Notes: a model not told the origin generated them from the sequence alone. A DNA stretch of 64,000 nt from Bacteroides mediterraneensis (GCF_025993685.1 NZ_DAJPEN010000001.1:1674001-1738000), one strand, 5' to 3'; numbered from the stretch's first letter, positions 17,396 to 25,860 are shown. Translations and numbers: made by a program.

Positions 17396-18505
17396 ATGGC
17401 TAAATCAGAAAAAAAAGGAGAGACAAAAAATCAACATTACGTTCCCCAATTTTATCAAAGGTATTTTTCGAAAGATAAAAAAAATATTGGTACTTATATA
17501 ATTGAGCGTGAAAAAAATATACCTTCAGCTCCTATAAAAAATCAATCAAGTAGTGACTATTTTTATTCTGAAAATATGAAAATAGAAAATGCGCTTGGTA
17601 AAATGGAAGAATTATCAAAAAATGTCATAGATAAGATTATTTTAAACCCCAAAGTACGATTAACCCCAAATGATCAATATACATTATACGTATTTACGAT
17701 AATACAAAAAGGGCGAACACTTGCTCAAGCTAATTTTATTCAGGAACATGCTAATGTTATATTACGTACCTTTCTAAAGAAATATTGTCAATTATTGCGT
17801 GAGAATAATATAGAGAACGATTTGAAGGATATTACAGATGAAGTGCTTGATAAAATATTATTTAATTTCAAGCAACCTGGACTATTTGCTTTAGGTACTC
17901 AAGCTCAATTGGTGAATACATGTATTGATTTGAAATGTAAAATTCTAATCAACAATACAGATATACCTTTTATTACAAGTAATAATCCTGTTGCTCTTTA
18001 TGATCAATTTATGGAGCGTATGGGGAATCTGACGTATGCTCTAGGTTCGCAAGGATTACAAATATATCTTCCATTAACACCCAAGATTGGTGTTATGTAT
18101 TATGATCCAAAATGTTATAAGCTTGGATATCAGAAGAAAACATATGTGGAAATAATACAAGATAGTGACATTTATGAATTGAATAAACTAACAGCATTAA
18201 ATGCAGAAAATATTTTATATTACGAACCTGACTCTATAACAGAACATGCATTAAAGCAGTTAGCTATTCAAAGTAAAAATAGTAAACCATCTTCCCGTGT
18301 CGGAGCTTTACCGGAATTAAAATCTTCTAAAGGTGTTATTGTTGGTGCTTATGATATATCCATGTTTTGTAAATTAAAACTCTCATTTATCAAGGAGTTA
18401 CCTCGTTATAAAGCAATACAGCCACAAGACTTTGACCCTACAAAACATCAATTCCGAGAAATTGCATATATAAAAGATTATTTAATGAAGATAGCATCTA
18501 AATAG
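17396..18505 (+). CDS. DUF4238 protein, AT-rich cargo gene
   Basis: A 369-residue protein with the DUF4238 signature NQHYVPQFYQRYFS at residues 12-25 and a later ITSNNPVALYD near residue 200. No membrane segment or signal peptide is visible. Base composition is far more AT-rich than the preceding tra genes, so it is an acquired passenger. DUF4238 genes recur in accessory and defence-rich regions, but the biochemical function is not established. I chose the ATG at 17396 because upstream codons lie in the terminator hairpin. Confidence 0.8.
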   Translation: MAKSEKKGETKNQHYVPQFYQRYFSKDKKNIGTYIIEREKNIPSAPIKNQSSSDYFYSENMKIENALGKMEELSKNVIDKIILNPKVRLTPNDQYTLYVFTIIQKGRTLAQANFIQEHANVILRTFLKKYCQLLRENNIENDLKDITDEVLDKILFNFKQPGLFALGTQAQLVNTCIDLKCKILINNTDIPFITSNNPVALYDQFMERMGNLTYALGSQGLQIYLPLTPKIGVMYYDPKCYKLGYQKKTYVEIIQDSDIYELNKLTALNAENILYYEPDSITEHALKQLAIQSKNSKPSSRVGALPELKSSKGVIVGAYDISMFCKLKLSFIKELPRYKAIQPQDFDPTKHQFREIAYIKDYLMKIASK

Positions 18506-18541
18506 ACAATTTTATCGTAGATGGGAACTTGGGTTTCTTTG

Positions 18542-18600
18542 CTACTTTCTTTGTCCGCATTCTGCTCACCGAAAGAAAGTAGGGCGGCTTTCGCCGCCTT
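18542..18600. terminator. Paired hairpins between convergent units
   Basis: An 11-bp stem CTACTTTCTTT/AAAGAAAGTAG (18542-18582) is followed by GGCGGC/GCCGCC (18583-18598), whose loop reads GAAA on the minus strand. They sit between the plus-strand DUF4238 gene and the end of the minus-strand accessory operon and probably end transcription of both. Confidence 0.55.
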
Positions 18601-18603
18601 TGC

Positions 18604-18909
18604 CTAAAGTCGGGTGTAAAGTCCCGTTACATCCGTGAAAATCTGCTGGAGCATATCAAAGTACATTCCCTCGTATTTGGCTATCTCCTTGACCTTGATG
18701 TCCGCATACTTCGTCAGTGTCTGACGATAAAAATACATGGTGTATGTATCTGTGCCTTCATCCAATATGATTTTCAGTCTGTTGGCTGACGTCTTGTTCC
18801 TTGCAAGGCTCATTTGTAGTCCGTTGCCCAAATTGATATAGTTACGGCTTCCCGTCATGACGGTAAACCCATGACCGCCCAACTGCTGTAAGATTGTATT
18901 TGCTATCAT
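18604..18909 (-). CDS. Conserved ICE accessory protein, unknown function
   Basis: A 101-residue mixed alpha/beta protein with no signal peptide or known motif. It is the last gene of a leftward operon of small proteins downstream of tra, a layout common in Bacteroides conjugative elements. I recognise no function. Confidence 0.6.
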   Translation of the reverse strand: MIANTILQQLGGHGFTVMTGSRNYINLGNGLQMSLARNKTSANRLKIILDEGTDTYTMYFYRQTLTKYADIKVKEIAKYEGMYFDMLQQIFTDVTGLYTRL

Positions 18910-18960
18910 CTGTATATGAATTTAAGTTATTGTCAATGGGTGGCTTTTGCCACCCGTTTT

Positions 18961-19164
18961 TTATATGTTCATGCTCTGCCTTATATGTTCCAATGTGCGC
19001 TCGGCAATGGGTCGTGTTTCCTCCGTCCAAAGGTCATAGTCATGTACGGATATTCCCACACTCTGCAAGTCACGGATATAGCCGGACACATAATCTCCCG
19101 TAGGGAGGTAAACAAACTGCATCCATGCGTCCCTGCTGTCTGTCAATATAAAATAGTATTTCAT
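18961..19164 (-). CDS. Small ICE accessory protein
   Basis: A 67-residue soluble protein (MKYYFILTDSRDAWMQFVYL) with an aromatic-rich N-terminus and a helical C-terminus. The function is not recognised. It sits 51 bases before the 101-residue gene and 62 bases after the 79-residue gene of the same accessory operon. Confidence 0.55.
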   Translation of the reverse strand: MKYYFILTDSRDAWMQFVYLPTGDYVSGYIRDLQSVGISVHDYDLWTEETRPIAERTLEHIRQSMNI

Positions 19165-19226
19165 GCTCTTTCTGTTTTATGGGTTATCTGTTTCGGGTGC
19201 GGGCGGTATTGTGTACCGCCACACCT

Positions 19227-19466
19227 TTAGTATTCTTTCACTTCGGCAATGGGGGTATATTTTCTGAGCCATTCCACCACATGCACCATGTTGTATTCGG
19301 AAGTGATGACTGCTGTATGTTCGTTTATCGGGGTCATTCTTGTACTTTCGTAGCTCTCTATCCACTCCTTTAGTGTTGCCACATCACAAGTATCGGTACA
19401 CATCATATCCAAAATTCTGATAGGGTCGCTGAATGTCACAATCAAAGTATCATAGTATGCTGTCAT
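19227..19466 (-). CDS. Small ICE accessory protein
   Basis: A 79-residue soluble protein starting MTAYYDTLIVTFSD. The ATG at 19466 is preferred over a frame nine codons longer because it has a strong AGGAGG site in front and overlaps the upstream gene's stop (ATGA). Function unknown. Confidence 0.6.
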   Translation of the reverse strand: MTAYYDTLIVTFSDPIRILDMMCTDTCDVATLKEWIESYESTRMTPINEHTAVITSEYNMVHVVEWLRKYTPIAEVKEY

Positions 19467-19693
19467 AATCTGTCCTCCTTTCCTTTTATCCATTCGTCAC
19501 GCAGGTGTCTGCACTCCTCCAATGTCGGTCTCACACAAGAGAAAAGTTCTCCGTCCGTGTGTCGGTAGTCATACTGGAAAAGGGTTGTTCTTTTCCGTCT
19601 GATAGTCGTTTGGTACTTTTCGTACTTCTCAGTACCTGCCGTCTGGCAGGTACTCACTCCGTTGATGGTCATTCTTGTTGTCATGGTAGTCAT
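19463..19693 (-). CDS. DUF3873 family protein
   Basis: A 76-residue protein matching the DUF3873 pattern: MTINGVSTCQTAGTEKYE near residue 8, then YDYRHTDGELFSCVRPTLEECR. The family is restricted to Bacteroidota mobile elements and has no known activity. It is translationally coupled to the following gene. Confidence 0.7.
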   Translation of the reverse strand: MTTMTTRMTINGVSTCQTAGTEKYEKYQTTIRRKRTTLFQYDYRHTDGELFSCVRPTLEECRHLRDEWIKGKEDRL

Positions 19694-19696
19694 TTA

Positions 19697-19954
19697 TTAA
19701 AATTCAACAATCAGCAGTCGGTTCTCCATTACCTTTTCGGGGTCGGTTATCATCCTTTGGGCTACCCAAAGGTGATGTGCTCCGAAGCCGTAGGCGAACA
19801 GCCTTCCGAAGTTCTCGTTTTCTGAAAGTTTCGCCATTGAATTGCGGATTTCCGTTTCGCTAAAACTCAAGGACAAGGTGTTTATCAGACTGACAAAGAT
19901 GTCGGTTACTTTCTCGTCCCATAATATCAGTATGTTTTCTATCTTTATTTCCAT
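19697..19954 (-). CDS. Small ICE accessory protein
   Basis: An 85-residue soluble helical protein (MEIKIENILILWDEKVTDIF). The shorter start at 19954 is chosen because the extra ten codons upstream add nothing conserved-looking. Its position just after the pcfJ homologue suggests an accessory part of the same module; function unknown. Confidence 0.55.
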   Translation of the reverse strand: MEIKIENILILWDEKVTDIFVSLINTLSLSFSETEIRNSMAKLSENENFGRLFAYGFGAHHLWVAQRMITDPEKVMENRLLIVEF

Positions 19955-19980
19955 ATCATGTATATTTTGAAGTCTATAAA

Positions 19981-21261
19981 TCAAGCACTCATCCGCTTGC
20001 GGATAAGTTCGGCATTGCTCTCTACAAGGCTGATGATGCGGTCGTGGTATTCGGTATTGGAATTACATACACCTCTGCTCTGTACCACTTTGAATGTTGT
20101 CAGTGAAACCTCTACCGTTTCAATTCGTTTGCCGTCAATGGTTGCGGATAGGATAAGGGAGTCTGTCCTCTTGTGATAGCTTCCCACACAATGGTGCATC
20201 AGTTTTCCTTCAAGTTGCATTTCCGCCACACTCTCAATGACCTTTACAAGAATAAGGTTGTCGGTAAACACAAGTCCGAAGAACTTGCCTTTGGACTTCA
20301 GATAATTCTTTTCGTCCTTGACCAACTGCTCCCTGCGTTGCTCCGCTCTTTCCCTTTCTATCTGTTCTTCACGTTTTCTGACAAGTCGGTCATGTGCCTT
20401 TTTCAAGTCTGTCGGACAAACATATTTTGGACAGTGGGTGTCTTTCCCGAAATGTCGGAGCAGTCTTACAAGGTCACACCACATGGAGGCATCCGCAATA
20501 TGATAGCCGTTTCGGATACAGATTTTTATGGAGTTCCAATATTCATGTAAATTGATATTTGATATGACGGCATATCTGAACATTTCTGTCTGTCCCGCTT
20601 TAAGCAATGTTTCCTTTTTGCTGTCGGTCAGAATGGCGGTAAAAAATTCGTATGGGGTCAGTTCGTGGAATGCTCCCTTGAAGCCGTTCCGCCTTAATTC
20701 GGGAATGATGCGCATTGCCGGATAAGTCTTGTATGCGTCTATGTTGTATGCTTTCAGCATCTTGTTGCTGCGTAAATCCATATCGCTCCATTCAGTCCAA
20801 AGGTCATAGTACATCGTGTGCATGGCTCTCAGTCGGGCAATAACTTCGGTCTTTCCGTTTGGGGCAATCCACCATTGCACCACCTCCCTTATGGAATACT
20901 CTGCCTTCTGTCCCACCTTGTATGTTGCTCCTACCATAAAGTAGCGCAACACTTGATAGCCTTTTCGGGTCGTAATGATTTCATAATATGCACTGCCTCT
21001 GAAAACTCTCTTTCGGGTATCAAGTATTTCAAGTTCCTTTCCGCAATGGGGACAGCTACAGCCACATATAGTTTCCGCAAGAGTGTGTCCGCCTTTCCAG
21101 CGGTGTCCACATTCCGAACAAGTGATAGTTCCGCCTTTTGTGCGGTAGGCATGATGCTTGAAACAATGTTCAAAAGCGTATGCTTTCTGCTTGTCTGTCA
21201 GTTCGGGCAGTCCGCTTGACAAACGGACTACTTCTTTCTGTATGCGTGTTCTCGGTTTCAT
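19981..21261 (-). CDS. pcfJ: PcfJ-like protein
   Basis: A 426-residue homologue of PcfJ from conjugative plasmids. Zinc-ribbon cysteines sit early (CSECGHRW and CSCPHCGKEL, about residues 45-75), followed by a long helical region with a charged coiled coil (about 330-355) and a conserved MHHCVGSYHKR motif near residue 375. PcfJ proteins accompany PcfK in transfer regions but their biochemistry is unclear. The ATG at 21261 lies right after the pcfK stop; the 34-codon upstream extension overlaps pcfK and is rejected. Confidence 0.85.
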   Translation of the reverse strand: MKPRTRIQKEVVRLSSGLPELTDKQKAYAFEHCFKHHAYRTKGGTITCSECGHRWKGGHTLAETICGCSCPHCGKELEILDTRKRVFRGSAYYEIITTRKGYQVLRYFMVGATYKVGQKAEYSIREVVQWWIAPNGKTEVIARLRAMHTMYYDLWTEWSDMDLRSNKMLKAYNIDAYKTYPAMRIIPELRRNGFKGAFHELTPYEFFTAILTDSKKETLLKAGQTEMFRYAVISNINLHEYWNSIKICIRNGYHIADASMWCDLVRLLRHFGKDTHCPKYVCPTDLKKAHDRLVRKREEQIERERAEQRREQLVKDEKNYLKSKGKFFGLVFTDNLILVKVIESVAEMQLEGKLMHHCVGSYHKRTDSLILSATIDGKRIETVEVSLTTFKVVQSRGVCNSNTEYHDRIISLVESNAELIRKRMSA

Positions 21262-21262
21262 A

Positions 21263-21673
21263 TCAAAAATCAAATAATGAGGGTTGGACTTGTATTTCTT
21301 TTTTCGCTGTCGGCTTGTTGCGGTTCTGTAGCTTTTGGAGTTCCATCTGCTGATATTGGGCAACCGCCTTTCTCCTTGCTTCCTGCTTTTCCTCTTCTGT
21401 CAGTTCCACCACATGGTTTACAACTACTTGACATTGTATAGGCTTGCCTACTTCAATCTCGTTTTCATCGTAATAGTGAATGGCTTGTCCGTAAATCTCT
21501 CCGTCTGAAAAGCCGTTGCAACCGCTTTTCTGCACATAGTTCAGAATGTATGTGACACAATCGTCTATGTTCTTGGCTGGGTTGCGGTAGCTTTTGGCGA
21601 ATAGTTCATCTTCCGCAGCTCTCTGCTCCAAAAACATCTGTATGGTTCGTTTGAAATGGTCTGTTCCTTTCAT
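21263..21673 (-). CDS. pcfK: PcfK-like protein
   Basis: A 136-residue PcfK homologue, mostly helical and highly charged, with AEDELFAKSYRNPAKNIDD near residue 20 and a glutamine-rich C-terminal tail. It immediately precedes pcfJ, as in other conjugative elements. No catalytic motif is visible. Confidence 0.82.
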   Translation of the reverse strand: MKGTDHFKRTIQMFLEQRAAEDELFAKSYRNPAKNIDDCVTYILNYVQKSGCNGFSDGEIYGQAIHYYDENEIEVGKPIQCQVVVNHVVELTEEEKQEARRKAVAQYQQMELQKLQNRNKPTAKKEIQVQPSLFDF

Positions 21674-21677
21674 AATC

Positions 21678-21935
21678 TCAAATTTTAGTCGGGTTGTCGC
21701 TCAAATAAAGTATCTCGCAATCTTCCACTTCTGTGGGAAGTCCGAAAAGGGGGTAATGGGTGAAATAAGGCTGTGCGTTCCCTTCTTCATCTGTGAGGGG
21801 TGAAACATCTTGTACTTGCCATTGCTTCATCCATCTGTCTATTGTCTGAACTTCATCGTCTGTGAGTGCGGTTGCATCACCATTGATGATGTAGGCTAAA
21901 CTCCATGTGGGTATCTTTTCCGTTGTCCTGTTCAT
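21678..21935 (-). CDS. Conserved small ICE protein
   Basis: An 85-residue acidic protein (MNRTTEKIPTWSLAYIINGD, then LTDDEVQTIDRWMKQWQ). It has the look of the small Bacteroidota proteins found in front of pcfK, with no known function. It ends four bases before pcfK. Confidence 0.6.
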   Translation of the reverse strand: MNRTTEKIPTWSLAYIINGDATALTDDEVQTIDRWMKQWQVQDVSPLTDEEGNAQPYFTHYPLFGLPTEVEDCEILYLSDNPTKI

Positions 21936-21953
21936 ATCCGTTCCTTTATGTGA

Positions 21954-22172
21954 TCAGACAATCTCTTGTAAAATCTCCGTGTGGTATTGTAGAGGACATT
22001 CCACCAAAAGAAAACCGATAAAGTCCTTTCTCGCTTCCTTGTTGAGTTCGTGGTATAGCCTTCTTAGGGTTGAATGGTTGCCGTTGATGTAGGTTTCCAC
22101 CATATACTCAAAGATGTTGTCCACCTCGTAAAATCTGCATTGCTGCGCTGCTGTTTTGCTGTATCGTTTCAT
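21954..22172 (-). CDS. Small ICE protein, helical
   Basis: A 72-residue soluble protein rich in aromatic and charged residues (YMVETYINGNHSTLRRLYHE). It shows no recognised motif. It belongs to the leftward accessory operon between the membrane protein and the pcfK cluster. Confidence 0.55.
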   Translation of the reverse strand: MKRYSKTAAQQCRFYEVDNIFEYMVETYINGNHSTLRRLYHELNKEARKDFIGFLLVECPLQYHTEILQEIV

Positions 22173-22196
22173 AATGTTATGCTTTTGGGAGTTAAT

Positions 22197-22412
22197 TCAA
22201 AGTGTCAGTAGCCATAGGAAAAAGTCGAAAATGGCAATGAGGAATATGATGAATACCATTACATTGATAACCATTCGGAATACTCCACAGACTATTTCTC
22301 TGATGATGTACCAAAGGATATTGACTATCCAAAGGAAACAGCGCAACAGAAATGCGAATACTGCAAGTCCAATGGATTGCGCTGTCTGTCTTATGCTCAT
22401 TGCTGCTGTCAT
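22197..22412 (-). CDS. Small membrane protein
   Basis: A 71-residue, almost entirely hydrophobic protein with two or three transmembrane stretches (about residues 15-33, 36-50 and 50-69). Its ATG overlaps the stop of the upstream 117-residue gene, which supports it being translated. Function unknown. Confidence 0.55.
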   Translation of the reverse strand: MTAAMSIRQTAQSIGLAVFAFLLRCFLWIVNILWYIIREIVCGVFRMVINVMVFIIFLIAIFDFFLWLLTL

Positions 22413-22762
22413 TTTGGGTGTCGTTTGTCAAGTTCTACAATTCTGTCAATTCTTCCGTACAATATCTTGCGGAGTGCCGTCTTGTCCATAGCCTTGTATT
22501 CTCTCCATTGTCCGTACTGGCTTACAAGGAATGTCCTCAGTATGTCGGAGAAGTCAAACCGCCATCCTTGCAATGGTATCGCACTTCTGAAATAGGTATT
22601 GCCGTTTACCTTTTCGGTTATCCAATTCTTTTCCTCTCTGTTCAGCACCTCGCCATTGTTCACTTTCATACGAAGTCTGTAAACCTTGCACTCATGTAGG
22701 CTTTCCAATGTCGGAACTTCCCACTTCACGAATTTTGTTGCTACTGCTGCTTCCATATCCAT
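22409..22762 (-). CDS. Conserved ICE accessory protein
   Basis: A 117-residue soluble protein with conserved-looking stretches such as TEKVNGNTYFRSAIPLQGWR. It heads the leftward accessory operon that runs through pcfK and pcfJ. No functional motif is recognised. An ATG two codons later is an equally possible start. Confidence 0.6.
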   Translation of the reverse strand: MDMEAAVATKFVKWEVPTLESLHECKVYRLRMKVNNGEVLNREEKNWITEKVNGNTYFRSAIPLQGWRFDFSDILRTFLVSQYGQWREYKAMDKTALRKILYGRIDRIVELDKRHPK

Positions 22763-22972
22763 TTGTTTTTATTTTTAATGCGGATTCGAGAGCTGAGGGA
22801 GTTGAGTTTCCAACCTTATATGCCTCCCGTTTATCCGACGTTTTTTTTATGCGTCTTTCTGTCGCTTCGGTCGTTTTCGTTTCGGGTGCTTCAAAAAGGT
22901 AGGGAGTGGGTAGAGCAAGGGTTTTCAAAGAAAAAATACTACCCGCAGGGCTGGAGATTTTTTCTAAAAACC

Positions 22973-23003
22973 ATTGAGCATCCCAATCCCGGATTTACCT
23001 TTG
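22973..23003 (+). promoter_or_regulatory. Bacteroides-type promoter
   Basis: TTG at about 22974 is followed after about 20 bases by a perfect -7 box TACCTTTG (22996-23003). It would start a plus-strand transcript near 23010, into the small ORF at 23070 and the hairpin cluster beyond. Confidence 0.5.
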
Positions 23004-23069
23004 CACCCAGAACGGGAACGATCCACCTGATGCGACTGTCTGAAAGACCATCAAAATGGAGGTAAACGG

Positions 23070-23183
23070 ATGTGGAGGCATATTGGATATGAAATGTTCC
23101 GGGAAAAGAAAGAAAGGGAATCTCAAAAAGAAGGGATACGGAGAAAACGTGAAACCGGCAAACACTCCAAGAAAGTATGTTGA
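23070..23183 (+). CDS. Possible 37-residue basic peptide
   Basis: A short frame (MWRHIGYEMFREKKERES...) preceded seven bases upstream by GGAGG and lying about 60 nt after a good Bacteroides promoter. It is rich in Lys, Arg and Glu. A longer overlapping frame at 23056-23250 is less convincing because the GGAGG lies after its start. No homologue is recognised. Confidence 0.3.
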   Translation: MWRHIGYEMFREKKERESQKEGIRRKRETGKHSKKVC

Positions 23184-23719
23184 AACCGTGTGGCTAAACC
23201 TGTTTAGTTATGCGGTTGCAATTTTCTTTCCGGTTTGCCGTCATGGGTAATGGCACTTTTCATTTATGGAAGGTGTGGTTACCCATGACTTCCGTTTTCG
23301 ATTAGAGGAACCGACAAAAAAAGAAAATCAACAGGTAACAGCCGTAAAAGCACCGCTTGTGGCATAAGCAAAAAAAAGAAAGGGGCCTTGCATCATCAGT
23401 CTGAACATGGTTCAGGCGTGACGCAAAGCCCTTTTCTATGCTTATGCAATAGTAGGAACATGGTCGTCAATTTATTGATGATGATGTTCCTACGAATAAA
23501 TTCGCTTTTACGGAAAAACTTGTCTGTGGAGCTTTATTAGTTCTCTTTCTAATAATCTTTCATGTAATTTATTTCTAGTATTATATGTTTATGGATTATG
23601 ACATAATGTCTGAGCTTGTCTGACATTTTAGCAGTATGATTTTGTGAAAAGGGTTTGGCATGAGTTGTGTATTATATATATGTAATAACATCAAATCACG
23701 GTAGGAGGCCGTTTCGTAC
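23184..23719 (+). repeat. Non-coding region with three large hairpins
   Basis: No gene is seen. An 11-bp stem GTCATGGGTAA/TTACCCATGAC spans about 23239-23290. A nested structure spans 23362-23447, with outer arms GCATAAGC/GCTTATGC, a near-matching middle arm around AAAGGGGCCTTGC and an inner stem CTGAAC/GTTCAG. A near-perfect 42-nt palindrome with arms GTAGGAACAT/ATGTTCCTAC spans 23452-23493. This marks the junction between GC-rich ICE genes and AT-rich cargo. It could be an element end, an origin or a regulatory RNA. Confidence 0.5.
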
Positions 23720-24649
23720 ATGGATAAAAATTTTACAACATTTCTTGAAAACATTACGTTGACTCAGGAACAAAGTGATGATGCAAAAACAAAGTACACA
23801 GGAGTGTGCGAAAAACTGTTTAATGCATATTATTCAGGCTGTTATGATGATAGTAAGAAATTTCTTTTTGGTTCCTATAAAACAAAAACGAATGTACGTC
23901 CCTTAACATCAGATCAAGATGTTGATGTCTTATTTAAGATTCCACAAGAGGTTTTTGATAAATATGATGCATATGAAAGCAACGGTCAGGAAGCGCTTTT
24001 ACAAGAGGTACGAAATATTTTGAAAGAAAAATATGTAATGACTGATAAAATAAAAGCATGGGGTAAAGTTGTACTCATAAATTTTTCAGAAGGACATCAT
24101 AATGTAGAGTTACTTCCTGCATTAGAATTGGATAATAAAACTTTTAAAATTCCTAATAGCGAAAATGGTGGAAGTTGGGAAATTTTTGATCCTCGTAAGG
24201 AACTTGAAAAATTTGAGGTTTCTAACAAAAACACATGTGGTTTAACAAGAGATCTTGTTAAGATGATAAAGGCATGGGCACATAATAATACTTCTATGGC
24301 TTACAAATCTTATGAAAGAATGGATGATATAATTTCATTTCTTTCAGAGTATTATCCTTTTGGAAGAAATGGAATATCATACTCTAAAATAGTATTTGAA
24401 TTTTATGATTATATGAGTTACCGCTGTAGCAAGGAATTAAAATCATATATTGATACAGCATTGGAGCGTGCTAGAAAAGCTTTGGAGTACGAAGATAATG
24501 ATAAATTCAAGGAGGCATCAGAAGAATGGAGAAAGATTTTTGGATGTGATTTTCCTAAAGTTACAGAAAATCCGAAAAGAGAGAATAAAAGTGAATCAAT
24601 ATCCTCAAATCCGATACGCCCGTGGTTAAGCTCAATAAAAATGAAATAG
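23720..24649 (+). CDS. CD-NTase (SMODS cyclic oligonucleotide synthase)
   Basis: A 309-residue nucleotidyltransferase expected to make a cyclic oligonucleotide alarm signal after phage infection. The Pol-beta-like core has GSYKTKTNVRPL (residues 51-62), the DxD metal motif in SDQDVDVLFK (64-73) and the third acidic position in NVELLPALE (about 135). The C-terminal half is helical. A GGAGG lies in a small potential hairpin (23698-23712) ahead of the ATG. With the E2-like and SLATT genes it forms a CBASS operon; the nucleotide product cannot be predicted. Confidence 0.88.
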   Translation: MDKNFTTFLENITLTQEQSDDAKTKYTGVCEKLFNAYYSGCYDDSKKFLFGSYKTKTNVRPLTSDQDVDVLFKIPQEVFDKYDAYESNGQEALLQEVRNILKEKYVMTDKIKAWGKVVLINFSEGHHNVELLPALELDNKTFKIPNSENGGSWEIFDPRKELEKFEVSNKNTCGLTRDLVKMIKAWAHNNTSMAYKSYERMDDIISFLSEYYPFGRNGISYSKIVFEFYDYMSYRCSKELKSYIDTALERARKALEYEDNDKFKEASEEWRKIFGCDFPKVTENPKRENKSESISSNPIRPWLSSIKMK

Positions 24650-25227
24650 AATGGTTACGAAATAATTATCCGCAAATGATATATGATGAGGAAAGATCTG
24701 TTATTGCAGGTCTTTTCTCTATAAATCATAAATATAATGGTATCAACATAAAGGATTGTTTCAATATAGAAGTGAGACTTTATGCAATGCGGAATCGTGA
24801 AGAGTATCCTAAAGTGTATAATACAGACGGTAGGATACAGAAAATTGCGAAAAGAAAAAATATGAAAATTCAAGATCTTCATGTTTATAGTGATAATAGT
24901 CTGTGTTTGGGATTACCTGCTCGTTTTTATGAATATTATCCTGAAGGCTTTAATTTACAGTTCTTTTTTAAACATCTTTCTGAACATCTTTATTGGGTTG
25001 CATACTACGAACGTTATAATAAATCTCCTTGGCCAGCTGAATTGCATGGAGATGATGCAATGATTGAATTGTTGTGTGAAAATATAGATGATACATTGCA
25101 AGACAAAATGAAATTTGAAGAACTACGAAAACTTTACAAAAAGAAATTTGGTCATGGCATAGCTAAGTCAAAATTAGTAAGACGATTAAAAGAAAAATCA
25201 TTTATTTCAAAATTTATAGGATTATGA
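24622..25227 (+). CDS. E2-like (ubiquitin-conjugating fold) CBASS accessory protein
   Basis: A 201-residue protein resembling the stand-alone prokaryotic E2-like proteins of short type II CBASS operons. The region LHVYSDNSLCLGLP (residues 86-99) fits the E2 active site, with a candidate catalytic cysteine at 95, followed by the aromatic helix segment FFKHLSEHLYWVAYYERY. No E1 or JAB gene is present. It starts at a GTG (24622) that overlaps the CD-NTase end by 28 bases; the next ATG would remove 18 residues. The likely role is conjugating or priming the CD-NTase. Confidence 0.65.
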   Translation: MVKLNKNEIEWLRNNYPQMIYDEERSVIAGLFSINHKYNGINIKDCFNIEVRLYAMRNREEYPKVYNTDGRIQKIAKRKNMKIQDLHVYSDNSLCLGLPARFYEYYPEGFNLQFFFKHLSEHLYWVAYYERYNKSPWPAELHGDDAMIELLCENIDDTLQDKMKFEELRKLYKKKFGHGIAKSKLVRRLKEKSFISKFIGL

Positions 25228-25853
25228 ATTTTTTATTAGGCGAAGCAAGATTTTATTTTGCACAATGTGTTTTTAATACTAGTTGTCATTATGCAGCTTA
25301 TGATAGGTATGAAAAAGAAAGAAATAAAAGACATAATATAGCACTAACTATTTCTTCGTTATCTATAATTAGTTTATGCCTTACCGTTTTATGCTGGGAA
25401 ACGAGCTGTCAAGTTTTTCTTCGAATTTTGTCACTTTTGGGAATTCTTCTAACTGCAGTATCCCTAATATTTGAACTATATAACAAAGAAGATATAACTG
25501 AAGTCATGTGTTATCATAAACAGACTGCAGAGGATTATAAACAATTGCGTGATTCTTTTATGGATATTATTCGTCAAGTCAAATCAAAAGCTGAAATTTC
25601 AGTCGTTGAATCTCGCTTACATAAATGTCTACATGACTATAGCATCTTAGGGAAATATTCTTTGCCTACTAATGAACAAGATTATGTAAATACTCAGCAA
25701 AGTTTGGGATTAGGCGGACAGGGTGAATCGTTTACTTGGTCTTCAGAAGAAATAGACCGATTTTTACCAATTGAATTACGTGAAAATCATGTACAAATGA
25801 GTACTGAAATCTGTTCTGAAGCGAATAAACACTCATCGTCAGAACATTCCTGA
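25224..25853 (+). CDS. SLATT-family two-TM CBASS effector
   Basis: A 209-residue protein with an N-terminal helix, two transmembrane segments (about residues 38-56 and 65-84) separated by a very short loop, and a C-terminal helical cytoplasmic domain. This is the SLATT architecture of predicted pore-forming effectors associated with SMODS synthases. The start overlaps the E2-like stop as ATGA. It should perforate the inner membrane on sensing the cyclic nucleotide and stop phage growth by cell death; that outcome is inferred from the family. Confidence 0.75.
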   Translation: MNFLLGEARFYFAQCVFNTSCHYAAYDRYEKERNKRHNIALTISSLSIISLCLTVLCWETSCQVFLRILSLLGILLTAVSLIFELYNKEDITEVMCYHKQTAEDYKQLRDSFMDIIRQVKSKAEISVVESRLHKCLHDYSILGKYSLPTNEQDYVNTQQSLGLGGQGESFTWSSEEIDRFLPIELRENHVQMSTEICSEANKHSSSEHS

Positions 25854-25860
25854 CGATGAG
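25832..25860. terminator. Hairpin between convergent genes
   Basis: An 11-bp perfect stem CTCATCGTCAG/CTGACGATGAG with a 7-nt loop overlaps the SLATT stop codon. It has no strong T tract, but lies between the CBASS operon and the convergent GHKL gene, so it may serve both. Confidence 0.5.

Noticed and set aside
21262..21363. 34-codon N-terminal extension of pcfJ
   Set aside because: It lies inside pcfK, and the ATG right after the pcfK stop is a natural start.
22692..22928. 78-codon minus-strand frame upstream of the accessory operon
   Set aside because: It overlaps the start of the 117-residue gene in another frame and is low-complexity, so it looks like a chance frame.
23056..23250. 64-codon plus-strand frame
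   Set aside because: The GGAGG lies after its start and serves the overlapping 37-codon frame better; neither is strong.
23698..23712. Hairpin hiding the CD-NTase ribosome site
   Set aside because: The stem is only four base pairs (ACGG/CCGT), too weak to claim as a switch.
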